In this document: one piece after another, positions 23,858 to 32,725 of the stretch
How positions within the stretch are numbered: position 1 is the first letter of the stretch
Layout: every line of letters begins with the position of its first letter
From: Micromonospora cremea
Lineage (GTDB): Bacteria; Actinomycetota; Actinomycetes; Mycobacteriales; Micromonosporaceae
Assembly (NCBI RefSeq): GCF_900143515.1
Contig: NZ_FSQT01000002.1
Span: 4,031,501-4,095,500, forward strand
Length of the DNA: 64,000 nt
Direction of reading: 5' to 3'
The notes under the pieces: generated by a model
Told to the model about the DNA's origin: nothing
Databases searched by the model: none
What the model saw: the letters and a program-made list of their open reading frames with translations, nothing else
Program-made: the position numbers and the translations under genes

Positions 23858-24733
23858 GTGGTCTACCGTCCCGGGATGGCACCCGGTGCGGAGGTGGTGT
23901 CCCGACGCGGCGTCGCACGTCTCGGGCACATACGACTCGCGGGGCGGATCGAGGGTGGGACCGGGATCCCGAGCCCTGCACCACGCAGCTATCCGTCCTA
24001 CGCCCTGACCTACGTCACCGCCGGGGCCGGCCGGTACCGGGACGCGACCCATGACATCCCCGTGGTACCCGGCACGCTGATCCTCGTCTTCCCCGGACTG
24101 CCGCACTGGTACGGCACGGCTGGCGATGCCACCTGGGACGAAACGTTCCTCGTCTTCGACGGGCCGTTGTTCGAGCTGGCCCACCGGTCAGGCGTCGTCG
24201 ACCCCGCCCAACCGGTGCACACGGCGTTGCCGGTGGCCCTGTGGCAGGCACGCTTGGGCGCCTTCCGTCGCCGCCCCCGTGCCTCGTCACCGGGAGGCGG
24301 TGACAGCGAGGGGTTGGAACTGTTGGGGCTCATCGTGGACGCAACCAGCGCCGCCGGCAGGACGAGGGAAGGCGTGCAGGCCGGCTGGTTCGCCCGCTCG
24401 GTGGAACTGCTCGAGGGTGACTTGGAGACGCACATCGGCATGCCGGAGGTGGCCCGAGCGGTCGGAATGCCGTACGAAACCTGGCGCCGAGCCTTCCGCG
24501 CTCGTGCCGGCGCTGGTCCGCAGCAGTACCGGAACCGGCACCGGCTGGACACCGCAGCGGAACTGCTGGAGCACACGTCGATGAGCACGAGAGACATCGC
24601 CGCCGTCCTGGGATTCAGCGACGAGCGGCACCTCATCCGTCGCTTCCGCGCCCGCACCGGCATGACCCCCCGCCAGTTCCGGGACAGCCGGCACCTCCGA
24701 GGAGCGGGTAGGCGTCCCTCACTGCGGCGATGA
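23858..24733 (+). CDS. AraC-family transcriptional regulator
   Basis: About 291 residues. Cupin sensor (YVTAGAGRYRDATHDIPVVP) plus C-terminal HTH pair (EVARAVGMPYETWRRAFRAR ... TRDIAAVLGFSDERHLIRRF). I choose GTG 23858 because AGGAGGGG lies 6 nt upstream; an ATG at 23819 would extend it by 13 residues. Divergent from the PhyH-like gene, its most likely target. The 2-oxoglutarate oxygenase/AraC pairing suggests induction by the substrate (inference). Confidence 0.88.
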   Translation: MVYRPGMAPGAEVVSRRGVARLGHIRLAGRIEGGTGIPSPAPRSYPSYALTYVTAGAGRYRDATHDIPVVPGTLILVFPGLPHWYGTAGDATWDETFLVFDGPLFELAHRSGVVDPAQPVHTALPVALWQARLGAFRRRPRASSPGGGDSEGLELLGLIVDATSAAGRTREGVQAGWFARSVELLEGDLETHIGMPEVARAVGMPYETWRRAFRARAGAGPQQYRNRHRLDTAAELLEHTSMSTRDIAAVLGFSDERHLIRRFRARTGMTPRQFRDSRHLRGAGRRPSLRR

Positions 24734-24899
24734 ACCGGTAGACGTCGGTCCCGGTTGGCCGCGCACCGCGCGCGGGACCTGACGCCTGCGTGGCGCGCGG
24801 TTCGGCCCCGACGGCGCGCCCAGCCTCGCCGACCGGGTCGGCCGGCCTCCGGGCGAGCGAGCGGCCGGCGACGGCGAACCTCAAGTAATGCTCAAGATG

Positions 24900-24929
24900 T
24901 TGACTCGGCCTTACACATTCTGATATTTC
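24900..24929 (+). promoter_or_regulatory. Possible housekeeping promoter for the M14 peptidase gene
   Basis: TTGACT and TATTTC with an 18-bp spacer lie in an unusually AT-rich island about 100 bp before the peptidase start. The 297-bp gap 24734-25030 contains no gene. Confidence 0.45.
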
Positions 24930-25030
24930 TATTCATGAAAGGGGGGTGGAATTCGTCGGTTTCGGAGCGACTTACGCTGCCCGGAATTCGACACGCATTC
25001 AGCATGGCAGCGAGCACAAGGAGAATGTCT

Positions 25031-27646
25031 GTGCGTACCTGGAAAAGGAGAGCCCTGCTGCCCGCAGCTGCTCTCCTTGCATTGACCCTGCCCTTAAGTA
25101 GCAGTCTCGTTCTGAATTCGGCCGCCACCGCGGCCCCGCGCATCACCAGTCCCGAGCAGTTCTTCGGCTTCCCTCTCGGGGCCGAGGGCAAGCTGGCCCG
25201 CTGGGACGACCTCGTGAAGTACTACAAGCTCGTCGCGGACCGCTCCGACAAGGTGCTCTACCAGGAGATCGGCAAGACGGCGTCGGGGCGACCCTTCCCG
25301 CTGGTCACGGTCAGTTCCCGGGACAACCTCAAAAACCTTGACCGGATCAAGCAGATCAACCAGCGACTGGCCGACCCGCGCGGTCTGAGCGAGGCGGAGG
25401 CCAAGAAACTCGCCGCGCAGAGCAAGCCGGTCTTCCTGCTGGAAGCCGCGATCCACTCCACCGAGGTGGGCACCGCGCAGGTCATCCCGAACATTCTCCA
25501 CCGGCTCGCCGACGAGAAGTCGACCACGATTTCGGAAATTCTCAACAACGTGGTGCTGCTCATCATTCCGGCGCAGAGCCCAGACGGCACGGAGTGGGTG
25601 GGCGACTACTTCAACGAAACCGCCGGAACGAACTACGCCCGCACCTATCCCGACCTCTACCAGAAATACATCGGGCACGACGACAACCGTGACTGGTTCA
25701 TGTTCACGCAGCCCGAGACGCAGATCAGCGTCACCCTGCAGAACGAATGGAAGCCGCAGGTCGTCCAGAACCTCCACCAGATGGGTAACGCCCGGGGCCG
25801 GATCTTCGTCCCGCCGTACCTCTCGCCGAACGACCCGAACATCGACCCCATCACCGTCCAGCAGACCAACTCTCTCGGCATGGAGATCTCACGGAGCCTG
25901 ACCGCCGAGGGCAAGAAGGGCGTCAACTGGGGGTCGACCTACGACTACTGGACGCCGTCGCGCCAGTACATGACCTACCACGGCGCGCCGCGCATCCTGG
26001 TCGAGGCGGCCAGCGCGCAGGACCTCGCCTACCCCTACAGAAGCAGCGACGGCGGCCCGATCGGCCCGCAGGAGCCGGACACCAACTTCATCGAGCCGTA
26101 CGACCAGTCCACCTGGACGCTGGCGCAGATCGTGGACTACCTCGACACGTCGGTCTTCGGCGCGCTGAGCAACGTCGCCAAGTACAAGACCGAGTGGCTC
26201 TACAACTTCTACCGCACCCAGCGCAACGCTGTCGACCCGAGCGCCGACAAGCCGTTCGGCTACATCGTTCCGGCCGGCCAGCGGGATCCGTTCGCCACGT
26301 ACGAACTGCTGAAGACGCTGCAGACCGGCGATGTCGAGATCGAGCAGGCGACCTCCGCCTTCACCGCGAACGGCAAGCAGTACGCGGCCGGCTCCTGGGT
26401 CATTCGGTACGCGCAGCCCTACGGTCGGTTCGCCAAGACGTTGCTGGAGGCGCAGGACTACCCCGACCTGCGGGAGTACCCGGGTGGCCCGCCGCAGAGC
26501 CCCTACGACGTGACGGCGCAGACCCTGCCGATGCTCCTGGGCGTCCAGGTCGACAGTGCTGCGAAGCCCTTCACCGCCGCGACCACCCAGGTGAAGGAGG
26601 TGCAGCCGGCCAACCCGGCGTTCCCCGGTGACCCGGGAGCGGGCGGCGCCTACCTGGTCGGCCCCGAGTCCTACGGCACCGCGATGATGATCGCCGCGCT
26701 GCAGAAGGCCGGTGCGCGGACCTTCCGGGCCAGCGCCGAGTTCTCGGCCGGCGGACGCACCTACGCCCCGGGCACCCTGATCGTCGAGCCGAGCAAGGCG
26801 GCGCGGACCGCCCTGCAGGATGTCTCCCGGAAGACCGGCATCCCCGTGTTCGGCGTCGGCCAGGCGCCGCGGGTGGCGGCGGAGCGACTCAAGGACAACA
26901 CCCGGGTCGGTCTCTTCCGCGGCGTCAACAACATCCCCGGCGGCTGGATGAAGTGGCTGTTCGAGCAGTACGGCACCGGCTTCAGCGAGGTCGTGGCCGA
27001 CGACTTCACCGGCGACCTCAACGCGAAGTTCGACACGATCGTCCTGCCGGCGGGGATCAGCCGGGCTGACATCGTCTCGGGCCTGAACCGGGACCGTTAC
27101 CCGGCCGAGTGGTCCTGGGCGTACGGCGTTGGCGAGGCCGGCTGGGCCGAGCTGCGCAAGTTCGTCGAAGACGGCGGGACGCTCCTGGCGATCGGCGACT
27201 CCGTCGCGACGGCGCGCCAGCTCGCCTCGCTGCCGATCACCCCGGCGCTTCCCTCCGACGAGCATGAGTTCTTCTCGCCAGGCAGCATCCTCAGCCAGCG
27301 ATTCGACACCGCGGACCCGGTGGCCTGGGGTATGCGCCCGGACACGCCGGTGTGGTTCGGTGAGGACGACCAGGCGTACAACGTCACCGGTGGCGACGTG
27401 GTCTCCTCGTTCCCCACCTCCGGCGAGCAGTTGCAGAGCGGCTGGCTCATCGGCGGGGAGCACCTCAACGGCAAGGCCAACATCGTCAAGCACCAGGTGG
27501 GGGAGGGGTTGATCGTGACGTTCGGCAGCGAGCCGACCTTCCGTACCTGGTCTCGCGACCCGAGCAAGCTGCTCTTCAACGCGATCTACCACGGTCCGTC
27601 GACCACGGTGGACGCGGCGGCACTGCCGGGCGCACTGCGCCGCTGA
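25031..27646 (+). CDS. Secreted M14-family zinc carboxypeptidase-like protein
   Basis: 871 residues with a Sec signal (RALLPAAALLALTLPLSSS ... AAP). The peptidase core follows: ARWDDLVKYYKLVADRSDKV, TASGRPFPLV, zinc ligands HSTE in LEAAIHSTEVG, IPAQSPDGTEWV, and a His in VVQNLHQMGN. After about residue 350 comes a long non-catalytic region with a Rossmann-like/GATase-like part (DTIVLPAGISRADIV, GGTLLAIGDS). GTG 25031 is chosen because AAGGAG lies 7 nt upstream; the ATG 6 nt earlier is too close to that SD. Likely trims peptides outside the cell. A terminator hairpin follows. Confidence 0.87.
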   Translation: MRTWKRRALLPAAALLALTLPLSSSLVLNSAATAAPRITSPEQFFGFPLGAEGKLARWDDLVKYYKLVADRSDKVLYQEIGKTASGRPFPLVTVSSRDNLKNLDRIKQINQRLADPRGLSEAEAKKLAAQSKPVFLLEAAIHSTEVGTAQVIPNILHRLADEKSTTISEILNNVVLLIIPAQSPDGTEWVGDYFNETAGTNYARTYPDLYQKYIGHDDNRDWFMFTQPETQISVTLQNEWKPQVVQNLHQMGNARGRIFVPPYLSPNDPNIDPITVQQTNSLGMEISRSLTAEGKKGVNWGSTYDYWTPSRQYMTYHGAPRILVEAASAQDLAYPYRSSDGGPIGPQEPDTNFIEPYDQSTWTLAQIVDYLDTSVFGALSNVAKYKTEWLYNFYRTQRNAVDPSADKPFGYIVPAGQRDPFATYELLKTLQTGDVEIEQATSAFTANGKQYAAGSWVIRYAQPYGRFAKTLLEAQDYPDLREYPGGPPQSPYDVTAQTLPMLLGVQVDSAAKPFTAATTQVKEVQPANPAFPGDPGAGGAYLVGPESYGTAMMIAALQKAGARTFRASAEFSAGGRTYAPGTLIVEPSKAARTALQDVSRKTGIPVFGVGQAPRVAAERLKDNTRVGLFRGVNNIPGGWMKWLFEQYGTGFSEVVADDFTGDLNAKFDTIVLPAGISRADIVSGLNRDRYPAEWSWAYGVGEAGWAELRKFVEDGGTLLAIGDSVATARQLASLPITPALPSDEHEFFSPGSILSQRFDTADPVAWGMRPDTPVWFGEDDQAYNVTGGDVVSSFPTSGEQLQSGWLIGGEHLNGKANIVKHQVGEGLIVTFGSEPTFRTWSRDPSKLLFNAIYHGPSTTVDAAALPGALRR

Positions 27647-27653
27647 CCGATAT

Positions 27654-27689
27654 CGAGGGGGTCGCGTCCCGCCGGACGCGGCCCCCTCG
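27654..27689 (+). terminator. Terminator after M14 peptidase gene
   Basis: CGAGGGGG..CGCGTCC pairs with GGACGCG..CCCCCTCG around a short loop, 8 bp after the stop codon. Confidence 0.8.
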
Positions 27690-27855
27690 CGGTGCACCGT
27701 CAGCCGGGGGAGTACGACGACCCGCGCCCCGCCGACCGGAAGCGTCGTTGTCCGCCCGGCTCGCCGGCATAGCCGCTGAACCGAGCGTCCGTCGGGTGTA
27801 TCGGCGTCCGGTCCGGGTATGCGGGCGCGGTTGTCGCACCGACAGGAGGTTTACG

Positions 27856-28347
27856 GTGGAAAGTCGAGCCAAGGCGATGGGTCACGCGATCCATCCCATG
27901 CTGATCGTGTTTCCGCTCGGTCTGCTCGCTACGTCGGTCATTTTCGACATTCTCTATCTGATCACCGACCGAACGGGGTTTCAGATCTCCGCCGCGTACA
28001 CCATCGCGGCGGGTGTCATCGGCGGCCTTGTCGCCGCCCTGTTCGGCCTCGCCGACTGGCGGGCCATCCCAGCCGGCACCCGGGCCAAGCGGATCGGCGC
28101 GGCGCACGGCACCGGAAATCTGGTGGTCGTGATCCTGTTCGCGGTGAGCTGGCTGGTGCGTCTGTCCCGGGAGAACTGGGAACCGAACGCCGCCGCGCTG
28201 GTCCTGAGCTTCGCGGGCATCATCCTGTCCGGGGTGACTGCCTGGCTGGGCGGGGAACTGGTCGAGCGGCTGGGCATCAGCGTGAGTGACAACGCCGGGG
28301 TGAACGCGAGCAGCTCGCTGCACCGCGCGCCGGCGCGCGGCGCCTGA
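27856..28347 (+). CDS. DUF2231 integral membrane protein
   Basis: 163 residues from a GTG with perfect SD (AGGAGG, 6 nt). The N-terminus ESRAKAMGHAIHPMLIVFPL is the DUF2231 hallmark (HP motif at the first helix), followed by four membrane helices and RAIPAGTRAKRIGAAHGTGN between the second and third. Function unknown; the family is often linked to haem or redox membrane proteins. Single gene. Confidence 0.88.
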   Translation: MESRAKAMGHAIHPMLIVFPLGLLATSVIFDILYLITDRTGFQISAAYTIAAGVIGGLVAALFGLADWRAIPAGTRAKRIGAAHGTGNLVVVILFAVSWLVRLSRENWEPNAAALVLSFAGIILSGVTAWLGGELVERLGISVSDNAGVNASSSLHRAPARGA

Positions 28348-28406
28348 CCCGGCACCACGCCGGCCGATCTACCGGGCCGTTTTCAGGGTCCGGGGGAAGA
28401 AGACCC

Positions 28407-28964
28407 TCAGCGGGTCCGGTAGCGCGCGTAGATCAGTCCGCTGTCGAAGGCACGCTCCTCGACCAGCTCGAGATCGAGGCGCACGCCGTCGGGGAAGAAT
28501 CGCTTGCCGCCGCCGACCACGCTCGTGGTGATGAACAGGTGGTACTCGTCCACCAGGCCGGCCGCGATCGCCTGGGCCGCGAGATTCGGGCCGTCGACGG
28601 TGAGGTCGTGATCAGCCTCGGCCTTGAGCTTGCGCACCGCGTGCGGGTCGAAGGTCCGCTCAATTCTGGTCTTCGCGCTGGACACCGACTCCAGCGTCGT
28701 GGAGTACACGATCTTCTCCGCGGCCTGCCAGTCGCGGGCGTACTGCAGGATGTGCGACGGCTGGTCGGGCTCGGTGTGCGCGGTCTCCCAGTAGACCATC
28801 GTCTCGTACATCCGTCGGCCGTAGAGGTATGTGCCGACGGGGCGGAAGAGGTCGTTGATGAAGGTATGCACCTCCTGATCGTCGGCCCCGGTGCCGAGGC
28901 CGCCTTCCGCCGCCTCGGCGTAGCCGTCGAGCGAGGTGATCATCGAGTAGATGAGCTTTGCCAT
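28407..28964 (-). CDS. Dihydrofolate-reductase-like (RibD C-terminal) protein
   Basis: 185 residues: LIYSMITSLDGYAEAAEGGL start, YLYGRRMYETMVYWE, TVDGPNLAAQAIAAGLVDEY (NADPH-binding GGG-type region modified), and SVVGGGKRFFPDG. This is the large actinobacterial dihydrofolate reductase family/RibD_C group, NADPH-dependent reductases of mostly unknown substrate. Stand-alone gene. Confidence 0.92.
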   Translation of the reverse strand: MAKLIYSMITSLDGYAEAAEGGLGTGADDQEVHTFINDLFRPVGTYLYGRRMYETMVYWETAHTEPDQPSHILQYARDWQAAEKIVYSTTLESVSSAKTRIERTFDPHAVRKLKAEADHDLTVDGPNLAAQAIAAGLVDEYHLFITTSVVGGGKRFFPDGVRLDLELVEERAFDSGLIYARYRTR

Positions 28965-29233
28965 GCGTCTCCTTCGGGTACGAGCGCGTCAGTCTGCCAG
29001 CGGTCCTGCAGGCTGTGACCTCCGCGCGACCCGAAACTCACCGATCGGCTGGCCGGCCGGTTCCGTCAGCCAGATCTGCACGCAGGGTGATCGATCCGGT
29101 GCGGCTGCGGGCAACCACCGGCAGATCCGAATCCGTTTCGACGTACGGTTTCCCACTCAACCCCGGACGGCGCAGATCGCGTCTCACTCTGCATCCGCAC
29201 GTGAACGCGAGGCGGACGCGACCTGGAGGCGGC

Positions 29234-29763
29234 GTGAGTCGGCACGAAGACGACGAACAGTTCCGGCTGTTCGTACAACGACAGTGGGGGCCGTTGCTCC
29301 GAACGGCCTACCTGCTGACCGGCGACCGGGGGACAGCCGAGGACCTGACGCAGTCGGCGTTGGAGAAGACCCATCGGCGCTGGGGCGGGTACTGCGCAGG
29401 GACGCCCCCGAGGTCTACGTACGCCGGGTGATGGTCAACACGGCGATCTCCTGGCGGCGTCGGCGGCGGCCGCTGGAGGTGCCGCTGCTGACCTCCGACA
29501 GCGCGCCGACGTCGGACGCGTACGCGCAGGTGGAGGAGCGGCAACTGCTCCTCACCGCGCTGCGGCGGTTGCCGCCCAGGACCCAGGCGGTTCTGGTGCT
29601 GCGCTACTTCGAGGACCTCAGCGAGGCGGACACCGCCAAGGTTCTCGGCTGCTCCATCGGCTCGGTGAAGAGCCAGGCGTCGCGCGGGTTGGCCCGGCTG
29701 CGGGTCGAGTTCGTCCCACCCGCCCCGCAGTCCCCGGTACGGCTCGAGGAGGAACTGGCATGA
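29234..29763 (+). pseudogene. SigE-family (TIGR02983) RNA polymerase sigma factor, frameshifted
   Basis: GTG 29234 with GGAGG upstream starts SRHEDDEQFRLFVQRQWGPL and LRTAYLLTGDRGTAEDLTQS, region 2 of SigE-type ECF sigma factors. The frame is lost after THRRWG; the next frame resumes RVLRRDAPEVYVRRVMVNTA and carries an intact region 4 (LPPRTQAVLVLRYFEDLSEA, LGCSIGSVKSQASRGLARLR). One missing C in the run near 29383-29388 explains this. Stop TGA overlaps the ATG of the membrane partner (ATGA). Either the sigma is dead or the base is a sequencing error. Paralogue: 48278-48814. Confidence 0.8.
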
Positions 29764-31202
29764 CCGAGAGCTTCGCAAACTCGGCGCTCAGTCCTGCGCT
29801 GTGGCAGGCCGCGCACGGCGTCGACGTACCTGAGGACCCGTGGCCGGGGTTCGCCCGGCGCGAGCGACGGCACCGACGGACGCGGCTGATCCGGGCGGCG
29901 GTGGCTACCGTGGTCGGGGCCGCGCTCGTCGGGGTCCAGACCAACGTGGTTCCCCTGCCCAGGTGGGCGCCGGGCATCGCGGTCGCCGCCGCCCCGATGC
30001 CGCTGCTCGACGCGCCGCCGCGGGGCGCGCTGGCCGGCGATCAGGCCTGGCTGGACACGCTGCGGGCGCGGATCAGCACCGAACCGCCGATGAGCACCGA
30101 CACCCCGTTGGGTGGCTGGAACCGGGACGGCATCTGGAAGGTCGGCGATCGCAACCGGATTCGTCTGCTCTACGGCAGTGACGAGCCGGGCCACCGGGTC
30201 GCGCTGGTCGCGGTGCCGCTGCGGTTCGGCCTACTGACCAAGGAGGCGCTGGTCTGGTACGTGGGTCCGGCCGGGGCCGGCGCCCAACAGATGCACTACG
30301 CCGGGCACAGCGAGAGCGTCGACAGCCCCGTGATGACCCTGATGCAAGCCGGTACCGAACGGGGCGGATTCGCGGTCGTCGTCGGGCCGGCCGAGTCGAC
30401 CGTGATGATCAGTGGCGACCCTCGGTACACGACGAGGGGCACCCTGGAGTACCAGAACCCCGCGAGGGCGGACGGCAGCGGGGTCGGGTTCGCCGTCCTG
30501 CCCCCCGCGCCCCTTCCGAGCGAACCCGTCGTCCGGGTCAGCCGTGGCGACCACGTGCTCTACCAGGGTGGCCTGGGCGGCGGCCCGTACGCCGCAATCG
30601 ACCCGACCGGGCCGGAGATGGACGTCCTGCTCACCACCGCCCGACGGGGTGTCCGAGGTACGCCGCTGGACGACGCGAACCTGCGTAACTTCGTCGAATC
30701 GGCACTCCTCAACAGTCGCCTTCCGGCTGCCGGGACGACGGTACGGGTGCGTTGGTCGGGCAGCGAGCACGGCCAGGCCGCCGTGCTGCTCACCGTGCAG
30801 CCTGCCGGCGGCGGGGTTATCGCGTACGCCATGCACGGTGACGACCGAACCGGCTGGTCGACCGACCTGCGGCTGCTGCTGCCGGCCGAGGGCGCCGACC
30901 AGCGACCGATCGGCTGGCGGATCCGGGCCGACAACGGCACCCGCACGCCGACGGACCAGGTGCGGGTGATCGCCCCGCCGGACGCGGCCCGCGTCACGGT
31001 CACGGTCGGCGGCGCACCGCCGGCCACGGTCACCCTCGACGCGTCGAACGCCGGCACCACTCGGATACCGCTGGACCAGCCGGGCACCCTCACCGCGTAC
31101 TCCCCGGACGGCAGCGTCCTCGGAACCACTCCGTTGCCGCCGGTCGAGGCCGACATGTCGGGCCTGCCGGGCGACAGCCCGGCCACCCGGGTGACCCCCT
31201 GA
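29760..31202 (+). CDS. Large single-pass membrane partner of SigE-type sigma factor
   Basis: 480 residues: a cytoplasmic segment of about 40 residues (FARRERRHRRTRLIRAAVAT), one membrane helix (VATVVGAALVGVQTNVVPLP), then about 410 exported residues ending in beta-rich repeats (PPDAARVTVTVGGAPPATVT). It overlaps the sigma gene by 4 bp and is clearly homologous to 46809-48281 (shared RGxLAGDQ near the helix, APPDAARV/VPPPGAARV near the end). No anti-sigma ZAS motif (HxxxCxxC) is present. It probably tethers or senses for the sigma factor; the mechanism is unknown. A terminator follows. Confidence 0.75.
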   Translation: MTESFANSALSPALWQAAHGVDVPEDPWPGFARRERRHRRTRLIRAAVATVVGAALVGVQTNVVPLPRWAPGIAVAAAPMPLLDAPPRGALAGDQAWLDTLRARISTEPPMSTDTPLGGWNRDGIWKVGDRNRIRLLYGSDEPGHRVALVAVPLRFGLLTKEALVWYVGPAGAGAQQMHYAGHSESVDSPVMTLMQAGTERGGFAVVVGPAESTVMISGDPRYTTRGTLEYQNPARADGSGVGFAVLPPAPLPSEPVVRVSRGDHVLYQGGLGGGPYAAIDPTGPEMDVLLTTARRGVRGTPLDDANLRNFVESALLNSRLPAAGTTVRVRWSGSEHGQAAVLLTVQPAGGGVIAYAMHGDDRTGWSTDLRLLLPAEGADQRPIGWRIRADNGTRTPTDQVRVIAPPDAARVTVTVGGAPPATVTLDASNAGTTRIPLDQPGTLTAYSPDGSVLGTTPLPPVEADMSGLPGDSPATRVTP

Positions 31203-31212
31203 CGAACCGAGA

Positions 31213-31248
31213 GCGGGGCCGAGCCGTCCGTGGACGGCTCGGCCCCGC
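31213..31248 (+). terminator. Terminator of sigma/membrane-partner operon
   Basis: A perfect 17-bp inverted repeat beginning GCGGGGCCGAGCC starts 11 bp after the stop codon, with a 2-nt centre. Confidence 0.85.
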
Positions 31249-31345
31249 CGAGCAGGTTCAGAACCGGGGCGGCCCGCTCTCAACAGCGCCAACTGGTGTG
31301 GAACGGACGCCGCCTGGCCATCCGACCGCCCCAAAGCGGGGCTCG

Positions 31346-32164
31346 TCAGGACGTCGCGGCCGACTGCCCGCTGCGGTTGCCCGGCCTTGTGTCGTGCCCG
31401 GGGCGGCGGGTCAGTACCTGGGGGCCGGCCGTGGTGATCGCGACGGTGTGCTCGGAGTGGGCCGAATGCGAGCCGTCCGCGGACCGGATCGTCCACCCGT
31501 CCTCGTCAAATTTGATCTTGTTGGTGCTGCGGCAGAACCACGGCTCGATCGCGATCGTCAAGCCGGGCTTGAGCTTCATGCCCCGGCCGGAGCGGCCGTT
31601 GTTGGGCACGTGTGGGGCCTCATGCATGGTGCGGCCGATGCCGTGCCCGCCGAACTCGTCGTTGACCTGGTAGCCGTAGCGGCGGGAGACCTCGCCGATG
31701 GCGGCGGAGATGTCGCCGAGCTGATTGCCCGGCCACGCGGCGTCGATCGCGGCCTCCAGCGCGACCTCGGTGGCCTCGATCAGCTTCAGGTCATCCGGGG
31801 CAGGGGTGCCGACGATGACGGACAGCGCGGAGTCGGCGACCCAGCCGTCGATCCCGACCGCCATGTCGATGCTCAGTAGGTCACCGTCGCGCAGGGCGTA
31901 GTTGCGCGGCAGGCCGTGCAGCACGGCGTCGTTGACCGAGAGGCACAGGACGTTGCGGAACGGGCCGCGCCCGAACGACGGCGTGTAGTCCCAGTAGCAG
32001 GACTCGGCGCCACGCTCCCTGATCCGGCGGCGGGCGTGGTGCTCGAGGTCCATCAGGTTGACCCCGACGGCGGCGACCTCACGCAGCTCCGCCAGCAGCT
32101 CGCCGACGAACTGGCCGGTCACGGCCATCCGATCGATCTCCTCGGCGGATTTAAGTTCGATCAC
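31346..32164 (-). CDS. map: Type I methionine aminopeptidase
   Basis: 272 residues. Metal ligands: Asp in DMAVGIDGW and in VADSALSV, His in GGHGIGRTMHEAPHVPN, Glu in AIEPWF, and Glu in SEHTVAI. It removes N-terminal Met from new proteins. Start GTG 32164 (GGGGAGGGTTGATC before it) gives the normal N-terminus IELKSAEEIDRM. This is an accessory copy next to a small XRE regulator, not the ribosomal-operon map. The pair is divergent across a 102-bp gap that contains a TATA palindrome. Confidence 0.93.
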   Translation of the reverse strand: MIELKSAEEIDRMAVTGQFVGELLAELREVAAVGVNLMDLEHHARRRIRERGAESCYWDYTPSFGRGPFRNVLCLSVNDAVLHGLPRNYALRDGDLLSIDMAVGIDGWVADSALSVIVGTPAPDDLKLIEATEVALEAAIDAAWPGNQLGDISAAIGEVSRRYGYQVNDEFGGHGIGRTMHEAPHVPNNGRSGRGMKLKPGLTIAIEPWFCRSTNKIKFDEDGWTIRSADGSHSAHSEHTVAITTAGPQVLTRRPGHDTRPGNRSGQSAATS

Positions 32165-32188
32165 GATCAACCCTCCCCGGTCCGGTGC

Positions 32189-32202
32189 GGTATATTTATA
32201 CC
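32189..32202. promoter_or_regulatory. Palindrome between map and XRE gene
   Basis: GGTATA-TT-TATACC lies 24 bp from the map start and 64 bp from the XRE start. It is AT-rich in a GC-rich setting, so it may be both a -10 element and an operator for the XRE protein. Confidence 0.55.
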
Positions 32203-32266
32203 ACCCGGTCGGGGTGCCCGCCGGGTTGGCATTGCTGGCCCGAGAAGGCGGATCTATCCTGCTGAC

Positions 32267-32533
32267 ATGGTTCGCCCACCGCTCACGCCTGCACAGATCG
32301 CAGCCGGGCAACGTCTCGGGGCGGCTCTTCGGGTCGCGCGAGGTGGCCGCAGCCTCGTCGAGGTCGCCCTGGCGGCCGGCATCTCGCCGGAGACGCTGCG
32401 CAAGATCGAGGTGGGCCGGCTCCCGGCACCCGCGTTCGGCACCGTGGTCTGCCTCAGTGAGGTCCTCGGCGTCGCGCTCAGCGACCTGGCCGAGGTGTGG
32501 CTGGCCGACCTGCGCGTCCGCGAAGCGTCCTGA
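32267..32533 (+). CDS. Small XRE-family helix-turn-helix regulator
   Basis: 88 residues, essentially one HTH_3 domain: GQRLGAALRVARGGRSLVEV, AAGISPETLRKIEVGRLPAP and LSEVLGVALSDLAEVWL. No ligand domain. It is divergent from map; this XRE/map pairing recurs in Micromonosporaceae as far as I recall. Probably represses itself and map through the palindrome in between. Confidence 0.85.
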   Translation: MVRPPLTPAQIAAGQRLGAALRVARGGRSLVEVALAAGISPETLRKIEVGRLPAPAFGTVVCLSEVLGVALSDLAEVWLADLRVREAS

Positions 32534-32676
32534 TACTCCGACGTCACTTCAGCCGTGGCGGGTGAGCCTGCGCCCGCACCGGCCAGGGTCACCGCGGTCG
32601 CGCCTCTCGACGGGGACCGGAACCGCACTTCCTGGCGGACCGGATGAGCGTCGACCGAACGTGCGTCGTAGATGCA

Positions 32677-32707
32677 GTGGGGGTCAGGCGGATCGCCTGA
32701 CCCCCAC
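32677..32707. terminator. Terminator between XRE and PhoX-like genes
   Basis: GTGGGGGTCAGGCG, 3 nt, then its exact reverse complement; lies 19 bp beyond the 3' end of the minus-strand PhoX-like gene and can serve both strands. Confidence 0.8.
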
Positions 32708-32725
32708 CCGGTCGATCTGGCTCCG

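Noticed and set aside
25094..27697. Long antisense frames (up to about 600 codons) opposite the M14 peptidase
   Set aside because: High-GC codon bias keeps antisense frames open; their translations are Arg/Gly/Val-rich without domains, while the sense strand has a full signal peptide and zinc motifs.
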